From the IMG/VR virus record IMGVR_UViG_3300042904_000367, positions 1 through 46,924 of that record: 46,924 nucleotides of DNA, one strand, 5' to 3'. The notes below the pieces were generated by a model. It saw only the letters and a list, made by a program, of their open reading frames with translations. It made no database searches and had not been told where the DNA came from. Position numbers and translations under genes: made by a program. This DNA is from a virus. Shown one piece after another: positions 31,511-39,752 of the stretch; the stretch's first letter is position 1; the number at the start of each line of letters is the position of its first letter.

Positions 31511-33547
31511 ATGAGCAACACCGTCGAGGTCAACAACCAGATCGCGACCATCGCCCGCGGCATCCTCCAGCCGCTGTGCGAGGAGACCGCCAAGGTGCTC
31601 GAGCCGATCAAGCTCGAGGCCGACGACCGCCTCCACATCTCCCTCAACAACACGGCCAAGTCTTTCCTCGTCAAGGCCTACCGCGAGCACCACTCGCCGG
31701 ACGGCCAGCTCGAGATGCTCATGAGCAGCGGCGCGGCCCGCCACTGGTCGCAACGCGTCCCCGAGTGCGTCAAGATCGACGACTTCGGCAGCGAGTGGCA
31801 GATGGCCGCCACCGACATCACCGCCCTCATCATCAACGCGCTGTGGCCCGAGTCGCAGCTGGTCTTCGAGGGCGAGGCCCGCACCGTCTACGACTTCCTC
31901 CTCCTCCGCTTCATGCAGCAGACCATCTCCTCGCAGCAGCGCGCCATCTACGACCTCAACGGCAGCGAGCCCGAGCTGCCCGACGACTGGTTCGACCACT
32001 CGGAGAAGCCGCTCGCGCCGTACCAGCGCGTCGGCTCCCTCACGACCATCGGCCTCGACGGCTCGGGCCTGTTCATGGAGCAGGGCACGGGCAAGACGCC
32101 GACGCAGATCAGCCGCATCATGTACGAGGCCGCGCAGATGCGGCGGAGAGACCCCAACTCGATGATGCGCGTGCTGATCGTCGCGCCGAAGAACGTCCGC
32201 CGCAACTGGCGCAACGAGGTCTACGCCTTCGCCACCCTCCCCGGCAAGGTCACCATCCTGAAGGGCACGCAGCTCGACCGCGTCAAGCTGCTCGTCGAGG
32301 CGATGCAGCCCGACCCCGAGTGCCTCTACTCCATCGTCATCTGCTCCTACGAGGCGGTCGACCGATCGTGGGACGCCATCGAGGTCGTCGGTGAGAACGG
32401 CGGCTGGGACCTCGGCGTGCTCGACGAGTCGCACTTCGTGAAGAACCCCTACTGCAAGCGGCAGCAGACTTTCTTCAAGCTGCGCGACCTCTGCCGCATG
32501 CGCTCCTGCATGACGGGGACGCCGGTCACCAACACGCTGCTCGACCTCTACGGGCAGTTCGAGTTCATGGGTGAGGGGCTGTCCGGGTTCCAGTCGTGGA
32601 AGAAGTTCCGCTCCTTCTACGCGAAGTACGAGCGCGACGCGATCACCGGCCGCGACGAGTTCATGGGCTACAAGAACCTCCCCTTCTTGCAGGAGCGTCT
32701 CGCCCGCCTCTCGTTCATGATCAGCAAGAAGAAGGCCCTGCCCGACCTGCCGCCGAAGAACTACGACACCCTCGAGGTGTCCATGACGCGGCTGCAGGCG
32801 AAGTACTACAAGGACCTCTGCAAGCAGCTCGCCCTCGAGATCGGCGAGGACCTCGACTCCCCGGACGTCAAGAAGATCAACATCAACTGCATCCTCACCA
32901 AGCTGCTGCGGCTCGCGCAGATCACCAGCGGCTTCGTGTCGTGGGACGCGAACGTCGACGACGAGGGCGAGGTCCTCGCGCCGAAGCGCATTGAGTTCCT
33001 CCCCGAGAACCCGAAGCTCGAGGCCCTGATGGAGATCATCAAGACCTCGTCGCCGAAGTCGAAGCTTCAGGTGTGGACCTGCTTCCGCCCGGACATCCAG
33101 CAGATCAGCGCGCGGCTGACCAAGGAGGGGGTCAAGCACGTCGTGTTCTACGGGTCGACGAGCGACAAGGTGCGCGAGCAGGCCGAGCACGACTTCAACA
33201 ACGACCCGGACACGAAGGTCTTCGTCGGCAACCCGGCCGCCGGTGGCGTGGGCCTCAACCTCCGCGGCTACAACCCGGACGCGCCGGTCGACCACGGCAT
33301 GAACTGCGACCACGTGATCTACCTCGCGCAGAACTGGTCGATGGTCGGGCGCGCGCAGAGCGAGGACCGCGCCCACCGCCGCGGCACCCGGGTGCCGGTC
33401 CAGTACACGACGGTCTTCGTGCCGGACTCGATCGACGAGGAGATCTTCAACCGCGTCAACGAGAAGATCCAGGCGGCGATGAGCATCCAGGACGTCAAGA
33501 ACATCATGAAGCGCGTGCTCGAGACCCTGCCCATGGCGGACGACTGA
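31511..33547 (+). CDS. SNF2-family DEAD-box-like helicase/ATPase, 678 aa
   Basis: ATG 31511 follows GAAAGGAACC. A roughly 165-residue N-terminal region of unknown fold precedes the helicase. Motif I is EQGTGKTP (190-197), Ia is VLIVAPKNVRRNW, and motif II is LDESH. Motif III is MTGTPVTN. Motif V is GGVGLNL, and motif VI is MVGRAQSEDRAHRRGTR. This order is the SF2/SNF2 pattern of phage helicases that remodel DNA-protein complexes or restart forks. It is the first gene of the replication operon. Confidence 0.88.
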   Translation: MSNTVEVNNQIATIARGILQPLCEETAKVLEPIKLEADDRLHISLNNTAKSFLVKAYREHHSPDGQLEMLMSSGAARHWSQRVPECVKIDDFGSEWQMAATDITALIINALWPESQLVFEGEARTVYDFLLLRFMQQTISSQQRAIYDLNGSEPELPDDWFDHSEKPLAPYQRVGSLTTIGLDGSGLFMEQGTGKTPTQISRIMYEAAQMRRRDPNSMMRVLIVAPKNVRRNWRNEVYAFATLPGKVTILKGTQLDRVKLLVEAMQPDPECLYSIVICSYEAVDRSWDAIEVVGENGGWDLGVLDESHFVKNPYCKRQQTFFKLRDLCRMRSCMTGTPVTNTLLDLYGQFEFMGEGLSGFQSWKKFRSFYAKYERDAITGRDEFMGYKNLPFLQERLARLSFMISKKKALPDLPPKNYDTLEVSMTRLQAKYYKDLCKQLALEIGEDLDSPDVKKININCILTKLLRLAQITSGFVSWDANVDDEGEVLAPKRIEFLPENPKLEALMEIIKTSSPKSKLQVWTCFRPDIQQISARLTKEGVKHVVFYGSTSDKVREQAEHDFNNDPDTKVFVGNPAAGGVGLNLRGYNPDAPVDHGMNCDHVIYLAQNWSMVGRAQSEDRAHRRGTRVPVQYTTVFVPDSIDEEIFNRVNEKIQAAMSIQDVKNIMKRVLETLPMADD

Positions 33548-33559
33548 GCGAGGCGACGA

Positions 33560-33587
33560 GGGCCGCGGCTGGTACCAGCCGCGGCCC
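33560..33587 (+). terminator. 28-base perfect palindrome
   Basis: A perfect inverted repeat with arms GGGCCGCGGCTGGT and its complement, no unpaired loop, 12 bases after the helicase stop. As RNA it folds into a 10-12-bp hairpin with a small loop; no T-run follows. It could also be a protein-binding site. Confidence 0.6.
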
Positions 33588-33618
33588 GCCCAGTAGGACA
33601 GCACACAGGAGAGCACAC

Positions 33619-33966
33619 ATGTCAGCACGCGTCTTCATCGTAGAGAGCCCGCGCCCGACCATCGACGTCACCTCGGCCCAGCGGTTCGGGGAGCTGGTCC
33701 CAATCTTCGGCCCGGGCTCGAGGCGCGCGAGCGTCTTCCAGCCGGCCGAGTACGCGGCGGACGTCCTTGCAGCCCTCGCGGACCTGCAGTACGACCCGAA
33801 GGTCGACTACTTCATCATGACCGGCGCGCTGCTGCCGACGGCCGTCGCGCTGGCCGCGATCGCCGAGCGGCACCGCGAGGTGCGCCTGCTCATGTTCAGC
33901 TCGCACGAGTCCGTATACGTCTGCCGCCCGTACGTCGTGGACCGAGCGGTCCCAGCGGCGCGGTAG
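33619..33966 (+). CDS. Hypothetical protein, 115 aa
   Basis: ATG 33619 follows CAGGAGAGC. The product alternates strands and helices in a Rossmann-like rhythm (YFIMTGALLPTAVALAAIA, then VRLLMFSSHE) but has no nucleotide-binding signature. The 97 bases after it hold no gene. Function unknown; operon position suggests a replication accessory role. Confidence 0.65.
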   Translation: MSARVFIVESPRPTIDVTSAQRFGELVPIFGPGSRRASVFQPAEYAADVLAALADLQYDPKVDYFIMTGALLPTAVALAAIAERHREVRLLMFSSHESVYVCRPYVVDRAVPAAR

Positions 33967-34063
33967 ACCAGACACGGTCGCGGAGGGTACGGCTGAGAAG
34001 CCAGGAGCGCCCCGCCCGGGAGACAGACCCGGACGCGACCACCACCCCGAAAGGAGACAGCAC

Positions 34064-34735
34064 GTGGCAAGACCAGGAGCCAGGGCGTCGGACATGACGC
34101 CAGCCCAGCGCAAGGAGCTCAGCCGACCGGACGCGCCGGACCGGCCGAGCGAGCCGCAGTACCGCGAGCCCCTCGAGTCGATGGTCAACCTCCTCGAGAA
34201 GTTCAAGCGGGCGCACGCGGCCGTGCTGCTCCGCCTCCGCGAGGTGCGGCCGACCCTGATCAGCGGCTCGGTCGACAACCCCACCATCGTCGACGTCTGC
34301 TGGACCCTCGAGCAGATGAGCGAGCTGTGCGAGGACCTCCGCAAGGAGTGCGACGAGGTGAGCGAGACCGCTGGCCACGTAGTCTGCCTCAGCCACACGG
34401 TGGCTCAGGTGGCGAACCCGCTGCTCGGCGACAAGATCAAGGGCCAGCTCGCTGTGGGCACGCCCGACGTGTCGATGCAGCCGAAGCTGCCGAAGAAGCA
34501 CGAGCCCAACGAAGACAAGGAGGCACCCAAGGTCCTGACGCAGGACTACCGCAACCTCGCGCACGACCTCGGCGTGACGGACGAGGCCCTCGATAACGAG
34601 CTGTTCCACATCCACTGGCCCCGCCTCTGCGACTACGTCACGCGCCTGGTGCAGGCCGGGCGGCCGCTGCCGCGCGGGATCGACCCAGCCAGCCTCAAGG
34701 CCAAGCACGTCCTCCGCATCCGCACGAAGAGGTGA
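34064..34735 (+). CDS. Hypothetical protein, 223 aa
   Basis: GTG 34064 follows GAAAGGAGACAG. Residues 35-120 are helical with scattered Leu and two cysteines (CEDLRKEC). The middle is a Lys/Pro/Glu linker, and the C-terminal 70 residues are helical with a basic end (RIRTKR). No motif recognised. It lies between the helicase and the replication protein at 35016. Confidence 0.65.
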   Translation: MARPGARASDMTPAQRKELSRPDAPDRPSEPQYREPLESMVNLLEKFKRAHAAVLLRLREVRPTLISGSVDNPTIVDVCWTLEQMSELCEDLRKECDEVSETAGHVVCLSHTVAQVANPLLGDKIKGQLAVGTPDVSMQPKLPKKHEPNEDKEAPKVLTQDYRNLAHDLGVTDEALDNELFHIHWPRLCDYVTRLVQAGRPLPRGIDPASLKAKHVLRIRTKR

Positions 34736-34738
34736 CCC

Positions 34739-34882
34739 ATGATCCACTGGACCGTAGACAACGACGGGGTTGCCTGGATAAGCCGTCGCAAAGCGGACGA
34801 GTACGCGACCCATGACTATCAGTGCTCGTGCATGCTCTGCGCCGTATTCTTCTACGCGAGCCCGACCGTGTACGAGTGGTAA
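34739..34882 (+). CDS. Small hypothetical protein, 47 aa
   Basis: ATG 34739 lies three bases after the previous stop with GAGGTGACCC upstream. The 47-aa sequence has a central CSCMLC cluster and an aromatic end (FFYASPTVYEW). Third-position GC bias is weaker than in neighbours, so the call is tentative. The 133 bases after it hold no gene. Confidence 0.45.
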   Translation: MIHWTVDNDGVAWISRRKADEYATHDYQCSCMLCAVFFYASPTVYEW

Positions 34883-35015
34883 AGCTGCTGCAAGAAGGGA
34901 GGTGACCGCCCCAGCCCGGTGACCCACGAATGACTCCAGAGACCTAAGACGAGTGACGAGAAGCCAGACGCGCGTCCGGCCCGCCACCCGAGCACACCGA
35001 ACCAAGGAGACCGTC

Positions 35016-35870
35016 ATGGCCAAGGCCGGACCGTCCACAGACATCAAGAAGGTGACCCCGACCTCCAACAGCCTCGCGCTGCCGGAGTACCTCCGCAACG
35101 AGAAGGTCGAGGGCATAGCCGTCCTCAAGCAGTACGTGATCATCCCGCGGCTGAAGATCATACAGAAGACCGCGGACCCGAAGTTTCGTGAGAAGTTCAG
35201 CACCGGCTCCGTGTGCGTGGTGCCCACGCTGGATCAGGTCGTCCTGAACGTCGTCGACGCGCGCGGTAACCCCGCGGCGCAGGGGCCGACGTTCGAGTTC
35301 GTGCCGCTGTTCTTCTTCCCGTCCTGGGCGACGCTGAACGACTTCAAGCTCAAGGGCAGCGAGCCCACGTTCCTGGACTTCACGCTGGACGAGAACCACC
35401 CGCTCGTGCAGAAGTGCCGCAACCGCGCGCTCCGCGAGGAGAACCACCCGACCCAGGCCGGGATGAAGGTGCGGAACATCGAGATGCTCAACTTCGTCGT
35501 GCTCCTCCGCGGCGTCGAGGCCGTGGCCGCCGACCAGCCGGTCGTCATGACCTTCGCCAAGGGCGAGTACATGAAGGGCCACGACTTCGCGGCCGCGATC
35601 AAGAAGTCGCAGGCCTCCATCTACGCCCGCCGGTGGCTGGCGCGGCCGACCCACCGCCCGGGGACGGGCAAGGGCGACTGGTACGGCTTCGACGTCTACC
35701 CGCCCGAGGGCAACCCCTTCGTGTCACAGGAGGAGTACACCCAGCTGAAGGGCGTGTACGGCGAGCTGAGCGACCAGCACATGAAGAAGGGCTTCAAGCC
35801 CGACACCTCCGACGAGGAGCTCGGCGGCGAGCCGGCCGAGACGCCGGGCGGGGGTGACACCCAGTACTGA
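35016..35870 (+). CDS. Conserved phage protein, possibly ssDNA-binding, 284 aa
   Basis: ATG 35016 follows CAAGGAGACC. Its layout resembles a phage protein often found next to primase/helicase genes. Recognisable parts are LPEYLRNEKVEG, IIPRLKIIQKTADP, the segment FEFVPLFFFPSW, RNIEMLNFVVLLRG, and an acidic, Gly-rich C-terminal tail (DEELGGEP). An acidic tail is usual in single-strand-binding proteins that recruit partners. I cannot identify the family with certainty. Confidence 0.5.
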   Translation: MAKAGPSTDIKKVTPTSNSLALPEYLRNEKVEGIAVLKQYVIIPRLKIIQKTADPKFREKFSTGSVCVVPTLDQVVLNVVDARGNPAAQGPTFEFVPLFFFPSWATLNDFKLKGSEPTFLDFTLDENHPLVQKCRNRALREENHPTQAGMKVRNIEMLNFVVLLRGVEAVAADQPVVMTFAKGEYMKGHDFAAAIKKSQASIYARRWLARPTHRPGTGKGDWYGFDVYPPEGNPFVSQEEYTQLKGVYGELSDQHMKKGFKPDTSDEELGGEPAETPGGGDTQY

Positions 35871-35887
35871 CCCGCAACGTTCTGGTC

Positions 35888-35959
35888 TCGGAGGTAGCTC
35901 AGCGGTAGAGCTTCGGTGCCACCCACCGACGGTCGCGGGTTCGAGTCCCGCCCTCCGCA
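35888..35959 (+). tRNA. tRNA-like gene, anticodon loop noncanonical
   Basis: A full cloverleaf can be drawn. Acceptor 35888-35894 pairs with 35952-35958 (six pairs plus a T-C mismatch at the end). The D arm is GCTC/GAGC with a GG loop. The anticodon stem TCGGT/ACCGA is perfect, a 5-base variable region follows, and the T arm GCGGG/CCCGC has loop TTCGAGT. Loop 35918-35924 is GCCACCC, giving anticodon CAC (Val) by position. However, base 33 is C instead of the near-universal U, and base 37 is C. No CCA end is encoded. It may be degenerate, decoy-like or mis-phased. Confidence 0.65.
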
Positions 35960-35996
35960 TTTAGTCGTCAAGGAAGATGTTGCAGGGAAGGTGACC

Positions 35997-38891
35997 ATGG
36001 AGATGCAGCTCACAGCCATCAGCGTGCTCGCGGAGCTCGAGCGCATCGGCTGGCAGTTCGAGCCGGCCGGCGGGGACGAGCTCCGGGTGTGCTGCCCGGC
36101 GCACCAGGAGAAGAGGCCGTCCTGCGCGGTCAACGTCGTCAAGCGGATGTGGAAGTGCCAGTCCGCCGGCTGCGGCCGGTCCGGGGACATAGTGACGTTC
36201 GTGGCCCTGGCCCTGAGCCAGGCCAGCGGGACCGTGATCACGCGCGGCACCGTCTGGGCGGACATGGTCGAGCGGTACGGAATCAGCACCGACAAGACCG
36301 TGGACATGGGCGTGATCGAGAGGAACCACGATGCGATATGGGCGTGCCCGATCCTGCAGGAGCTCTACGACCGAGGCCTCAGCGACGACACCATCCGCGA
36401 GCGGCGGCTCGGCTTCGACCGCGGCCGCATCCAGATCCCCGTCTTCAACCAGGCCGGCCAGGTCGTCAACGTGCGGCAGTACCTCCCCGGCGCGCCGGGC
36501 CCTCAGAAGATGCGCAACCTCCGCGGCCACGGCTCTCCTCGCCTCTACCCGCTGGACCAGCTGCGCTTCGACCAGGTGGTGGTCACGGGCGGCGAGTGCA
36601 AGGCCCTCGTGCTCGCCCAGCACCTCAACGCCCACGGGGTCGGCTCGGTCTGCCTCACCGCCGGCGAGGGCGAGGGGTGGACGGACGACACGCTCAACAA
36701 GCTCAGGGGCAAGCGGGTCTACTCGTGCTTCGACGTCGACGTCGGCGGCCGCAAGGCGTCCGGGTCGTTCTGCGCCCAGGTCAACTCCCGCGCCGGCTGG
36801 GTCGGCGACGTCGTCCTCGACCTCGACGCGGAGCGGTTCCCCAAGGGCGACCCCAACGACTACTTCGGCGTGCTCAAGCGCACGGCCGACGACTTCCTCC
36901 GCCTCCTCGCGGACACCGCGAAGTGGGAGCCGCCGGTCGAGCGCGCCGAGCCCGACGCCCCGGCCACCCGAGTGCACCTATCCCAGGCGGCCAGCTCCCG
37001 GAACGCTTCTCGACGTATCAGCCTGAGGGCGACCGTCGCGGCGATGGACACCACGCCCTACCTCGTCCCGAAGTCGATCCGCTGCACCTGCACGCGGGAC
37101 CAGCAGCAGTGCGCCCAGTGCCCGATCTACGCCCAGCAGCCCGACGAGAACGGCGCGGTCACCCGCGAGATCGGAGCGGAGTCGCCGGCCCTGTTGCAGA
37201 TGATCGCGACCACGCGCAAGGGGCAGAAGCAGTCCATCACGGAGGGCCTGCGCATGCCGGCCTGCAAGGTGGTCCACTTCAAGGTGACCGAGTTCTACAA
37301 CGTCGAGGACGTGCGCCTGTCGCCACAGCTCGAGATGAGCAGCCGCGCCGCGGACCACGTCGTGCAGCCGTGCATGTACGTCGGCCAGGGCCTCGAGACC
37401 AACTCGTCCTACGACCTCGAGGGCCGGGTCTTCCCTCACCCCGAGACGCAGCAAGCCGTGCTGCTCGCCAGCCGCGCCACCCCGGCCGAGGACGCGCTCG
37501 CGTCGTACAAGCCGGACGCCGACCAGCTCGACGCGCTCGGCGCGTTCCAGCCGGACGAGTGGACGCTCGAGTCGCTGACAGCCCGTCTCGGGTCCATCTA
37601 CGTGGACCTCGCCGCGAACGTGACCAACATCTACCAGAGGCCGGACCTCCACCTGGCCTTCGACCTCGCCTACCACTCGGTGCTCCTGTTCAACTTCGAC
37701 GGCCGCCAGACCAAGGGCTGGGTCGAGGTGCTCATCGCGGGCGACAGCTCGCAGGGGAAGTCCGAGACCCTAATCCGACTCATGGGGCACTACGGCCTGG
37801 GCGAGCGCGTCGACTGCAAGAACGCCACCGTGGCCGGCCTGCTCGGCGGGCTCCAGCCGATGGGCAACCGGTGGATGGTGAGCTGGGGCGTGATACCGCA
37901 GCACGACAAGCGGTTCGTCGCGCTCGAGGAGCTGAAGGGCGCGACCACCGAGGTGATCGGGAAGCTGACCGACATGCGGTCCTCCGGCGTGGCGGAGCTG
38001 CCGAAGATCGAGAAGCGGCGGGCCCACGCCCGCACGCGACTCGCGGCCGTCAGCAACCCACGCGGCGACCGCCCGCTCAAGCGGTACAACTTCGGGATCG
38101 AGGCCATCGTCGAGCTGATCGGCGGGCTCGAGGACATACGCCGCTTCGACTTCTGCTACCTGGTCGCCGGCTCGCAGGTCGACGCGACCGAGATCAACCG
38201 GCTCCAGCGCGACCGGCCGGCCGTGCCCAAGACGTACACGCCGGAGCTCTGCCGCCGGCTGGTGCTCTGGGCCTGGACCAGGACCGAGCCGCAGGTGACC
38301 TTCGAGCCGGACGCCTCCGACGCGATCCTCGCCGCGGCCATCCAGATGTGCGCCGAGTTCACGGAGATCGTGCCGATCGTGGACCGCGGGTCCATGCGCT
38401 ACAAGCTGGCCCGCCTCTCGATCGCCCTGGCCTGCCGGACGTTCTCGTGCCTGGACGACGACCAGGAGGTGGTGGTCGTCCGCCGGTGCCACGTCGAGTA
38501 CGTGGTCGAGTTCCTGCGGCGGACCTACTCCGACCCGGTGTTCGGCTACAAGGACTACTCGGACGCGGTCAAGATGGCCGAGGCCGTGGTGGACCCGGGC
38601 CTGGTCAAGCGGAAGATCCTGGAGACGCCGTTCCCCAAGGACTTCGTCGAGCAGATGATCCACCGCAACGAGATCGAGCCGCGGGACATCGGCGACTGGT
38701 GCGGCTGGGACCGCGGCGACGCGATCAACCTCCTCTCGTTCCTGGTGCGCAAGCACGCGCTCCAGCGGGACGGGCGGAGCTACCGGAAGACGTCAAGCTT
38801 CATCGACCTCTTGAAGGAGCTGCGCGGCTCCAAGGAGATGAAGGAGATGGAAAGGCCCGACTACATCGAGGAGTCGGGTAACCAGTACTAA
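35997..38891 (+). CDS. Primase-Toprim fused to an MCM-like AAA+ helicase, 964 aa
   Basis: ATG 35997 is chosen, with GGGAAGG six bases upstream, over in-frame starts that run through the tRNA. Residues 32-59 form a CHC2-type zinc finger (CCPAHQEKRPSC, then KCQSAGC). A Toprim-like part follows (VVVTGGEC at about 195, then CFDVDVGG at 244). Another Cys cluster lies at 363-375. Residues 575-720 look MCM-like: Walker A GDSSQGKS, Walker B RFVALEEL, sensor NPRG and the RFD triad, in place of the usual DnaB/RecA helicase. One protein would prime and unwind. Confidence 0.75.
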   Translation: MEMQLTAISVLAELERIGWQFEPAGGDELRVCCPAHQEKRPSCAVNVVKRMWKCQSAGCGRSGDIVTFVALALSQASGTVITRGTVWADMVERYGISTDKTVDMGVIERNHDAIWACPILQELYDRGLSDDTIRERRLGFDRGRIQIPVFNQAGQVVNVRQYLPGAPGPQKMRNLRGHGSPRLYPLDQLRFDQVVVTGGECKALVLAQHLNAHGVGSVCLTAGEGEGWTDDTLNKLRGKRVYSCFDVDVGGRKASGSFCAQVNSRAGWVGDVVLDLDAERFPKGDPNDYFGVLKRTADDFLRLLADTAKWEPPVERAEPDAPATRVHLSQAASSRNASRRISLRATVAAMDTTPYLVPKSIRCTCTRDQQQCAQCPIYAQQPDENGAVTREIGAESPALLQMIATTRKGQKQSITEGLRMPACKVVHFKVTEFYNVEDVRLSPQLEMSSRAADHVVQPCMYVGQGLETNSSYDLEGRVFPHPETQQAVLLASRATPAEDALASYKPDADQLDALGAFQPDEWTLESLTARLGSIYVDLAANVTNIYQRPDLHLAFDLAYHSVLLFNFDGRQTKGWVEVLIAGDSSQGKSETLIRLMGHYGLGERVDCKNATVAGLLGGLQPMGNRWMVSWGVIPQHDKRFVALEELKGATTEVIGKLTDMRSSGVAELPKIEKRRAHARTRLAAVSNPRGDRPLKRYNFGIEAIVELIGGLEDIRRFDFCYLVAGSQVDATEINRLQRDRPAVPKTYTPELCRRLVLWAWTRTEPQVTFEPDASDAILAAAIQMCAEFTEIVPIVDRGSMRYKLARLSIALACRTFSCLDDDQEVVVVRRCHVEYVVEFLRRTYSDPVFGYKDYSDAVKMAEAVVDPGLVKRKILETPFPKDFVEQMIHRNEIEPRDIGDWCGWDRGDAINLLSFLVRKHALQRDGRSYRKTSSFIDLLKELRGSKEMKEMERPDYIEESGNQY

Positions 38892-38903
38892 AGGAGACAG
38901 CAC

Positions 38904-39671
38904 ATGCGTGACAAGAACCTGGCACTCACGAGGGCGATGGACGCGGTCCGCGCCTTCCACACCAAGAACGGCTTCACCGTCGGGCGGCCGCTGATCCAGC
39001 CGGTCGCGGACCCGCTCTCCGAGGGCGGGGCGTCGGACCGGATCAAGGGCCTCTCCGGCTGGCTCGCCACGCAGGCGGAGACCATGGAGTCCGGGTGCCA
39101 CGTGCCCGGCACGTTCGACGACCGCGTGCTGCGGACGCACCTGATGCTCGAGGAGCTGGGAGAGTCCTTGCAGGCCCTGGCCGCGCGCGACGAGCGTCTG
39201 CTGTTCGACGGCCTGGTCGACCTGCTCTACGTACTGGTCGGCACCGCGGTGGCGTACGACCTCCCGCTGGCCGAGGGCTTCGAGGAGGTCCACGCGTCGA
39301 ACATGACCAAGTCCCGGCAGAACACGGGCAAGGGGCGGATGTGCAAGACGGTCCAGACGGACGGCGACGTGCGCATCCGCGACAAGGGGCCGAACTACGT
39401 GCCGCCCGACCTCGAGCGCGTGCTACGCGAGTACCGCGCCCGGACCCTGCTCGAGGCGACGGAGGTGGAGCGCAACGCCGACGCGGCCGCGTCCATGACC
39501 GTGGCCATGCGCTGCCTCCGCTGCGAGCGCGTGATCAAGGACCTGGCCCACCTCGGGGACGTGCCGATCGGGACCGAGGTCTGCACCTGCCGGACCCCAG
39601 TGACCCACCCCCACCAGATCGAGCCCAGGAGAGAACCGGGCTCCGTGGCGGAGCCCGGACCGACCAAGTGA
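38904..39671 (+). CDS. MazG-like NTP pyrophosphohydrolase, 255 aa
   Basis: ATG 38904 follows AAAGGAGACAG. Residues 76-135 hold the all-alpha NTP-PPase pattern: HLMLEELGESLQAL with the E-x2-E pair, then LVDLLYVLVGTAVAYDLPL with the D-containing helix, then the substrate-side NMTKS. The C-terminal 90 residues add CLRC and CTC cysteines. The last 45 bases of the gene form the first hairpin of the terminator cassette. Role: nucleotide pool cleaning or signalling-nucleotide removal. Confidence 0.72.
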   Translation: MRDKNLALTRAMDAVRAFHTKNGFTVGRPLIQPVADPLSEGGASDRIKGLSGWLATQAETMESGCHVPGTFDDRVLRTHLMLEELGESLQALAARDERLLFDGLVDLLYVLVGTAVAYDLPLAEGFEEVHASNMTKSRQNTGKGRMCKTVQTDGDVRIRDKGPNYVPPDLERVLREYRARTLLEATEVERNADAAASMTVAMRCLRCERVIKDLAHLGDVPIGTEVCTCRTPVTHPHQIEPRREPGSVAEPGPTK

Positions 39672-39733
39672 CTTCTGGCCCAGGCCGCGCCCGAAAACGC
39701 GCGCCTGGGCCACTTTACCGAACAGACACCTAA
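39628..39733 (+). terminator. Two-hairpin terminator cassette, paralogue of 15771-15880
   Basis: Hairpin 1 is a perfect 10-bp stem CCGGGCTCCG/CGGAGCCCGG with loop TGG (39636-39658), inside the MazG-like coding end. Hairpin 2 (39676-39712) pairs TGGCCCAGG with CCTGGGCCA, extended by CGCGC/GCGCG, then CTTTA. The flanking words GGAGAGAACC, CGTGGCGGAGCCCGG, AAAACGCGCGCC, CGAACAG and CTAAC recur at 15771-15880. Confidence 0.75.
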
Positions 39734-39752
39734 CAAGAAGGGAAGCAAGGGA

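Noticed and set aside
33967-34063. Possible ribozyme in the gap before 34064 (CTGAGAAG present)
   Set aside because: No GAAAC core and no stem I or III can be drawn.
35888-35959. tRNA as a phage integration site
   Set aside because: No integrase, excisionase or repressor is visible, and the sequence is a whole tRNA-like fold rather than a 3' fragment.
35916-35996. Upstream start for the primase gene running through the tRNA
   Set aside because: The extra 27 residues are translated tRNA sequence, and a ribosome site lies just before ATG 35997.
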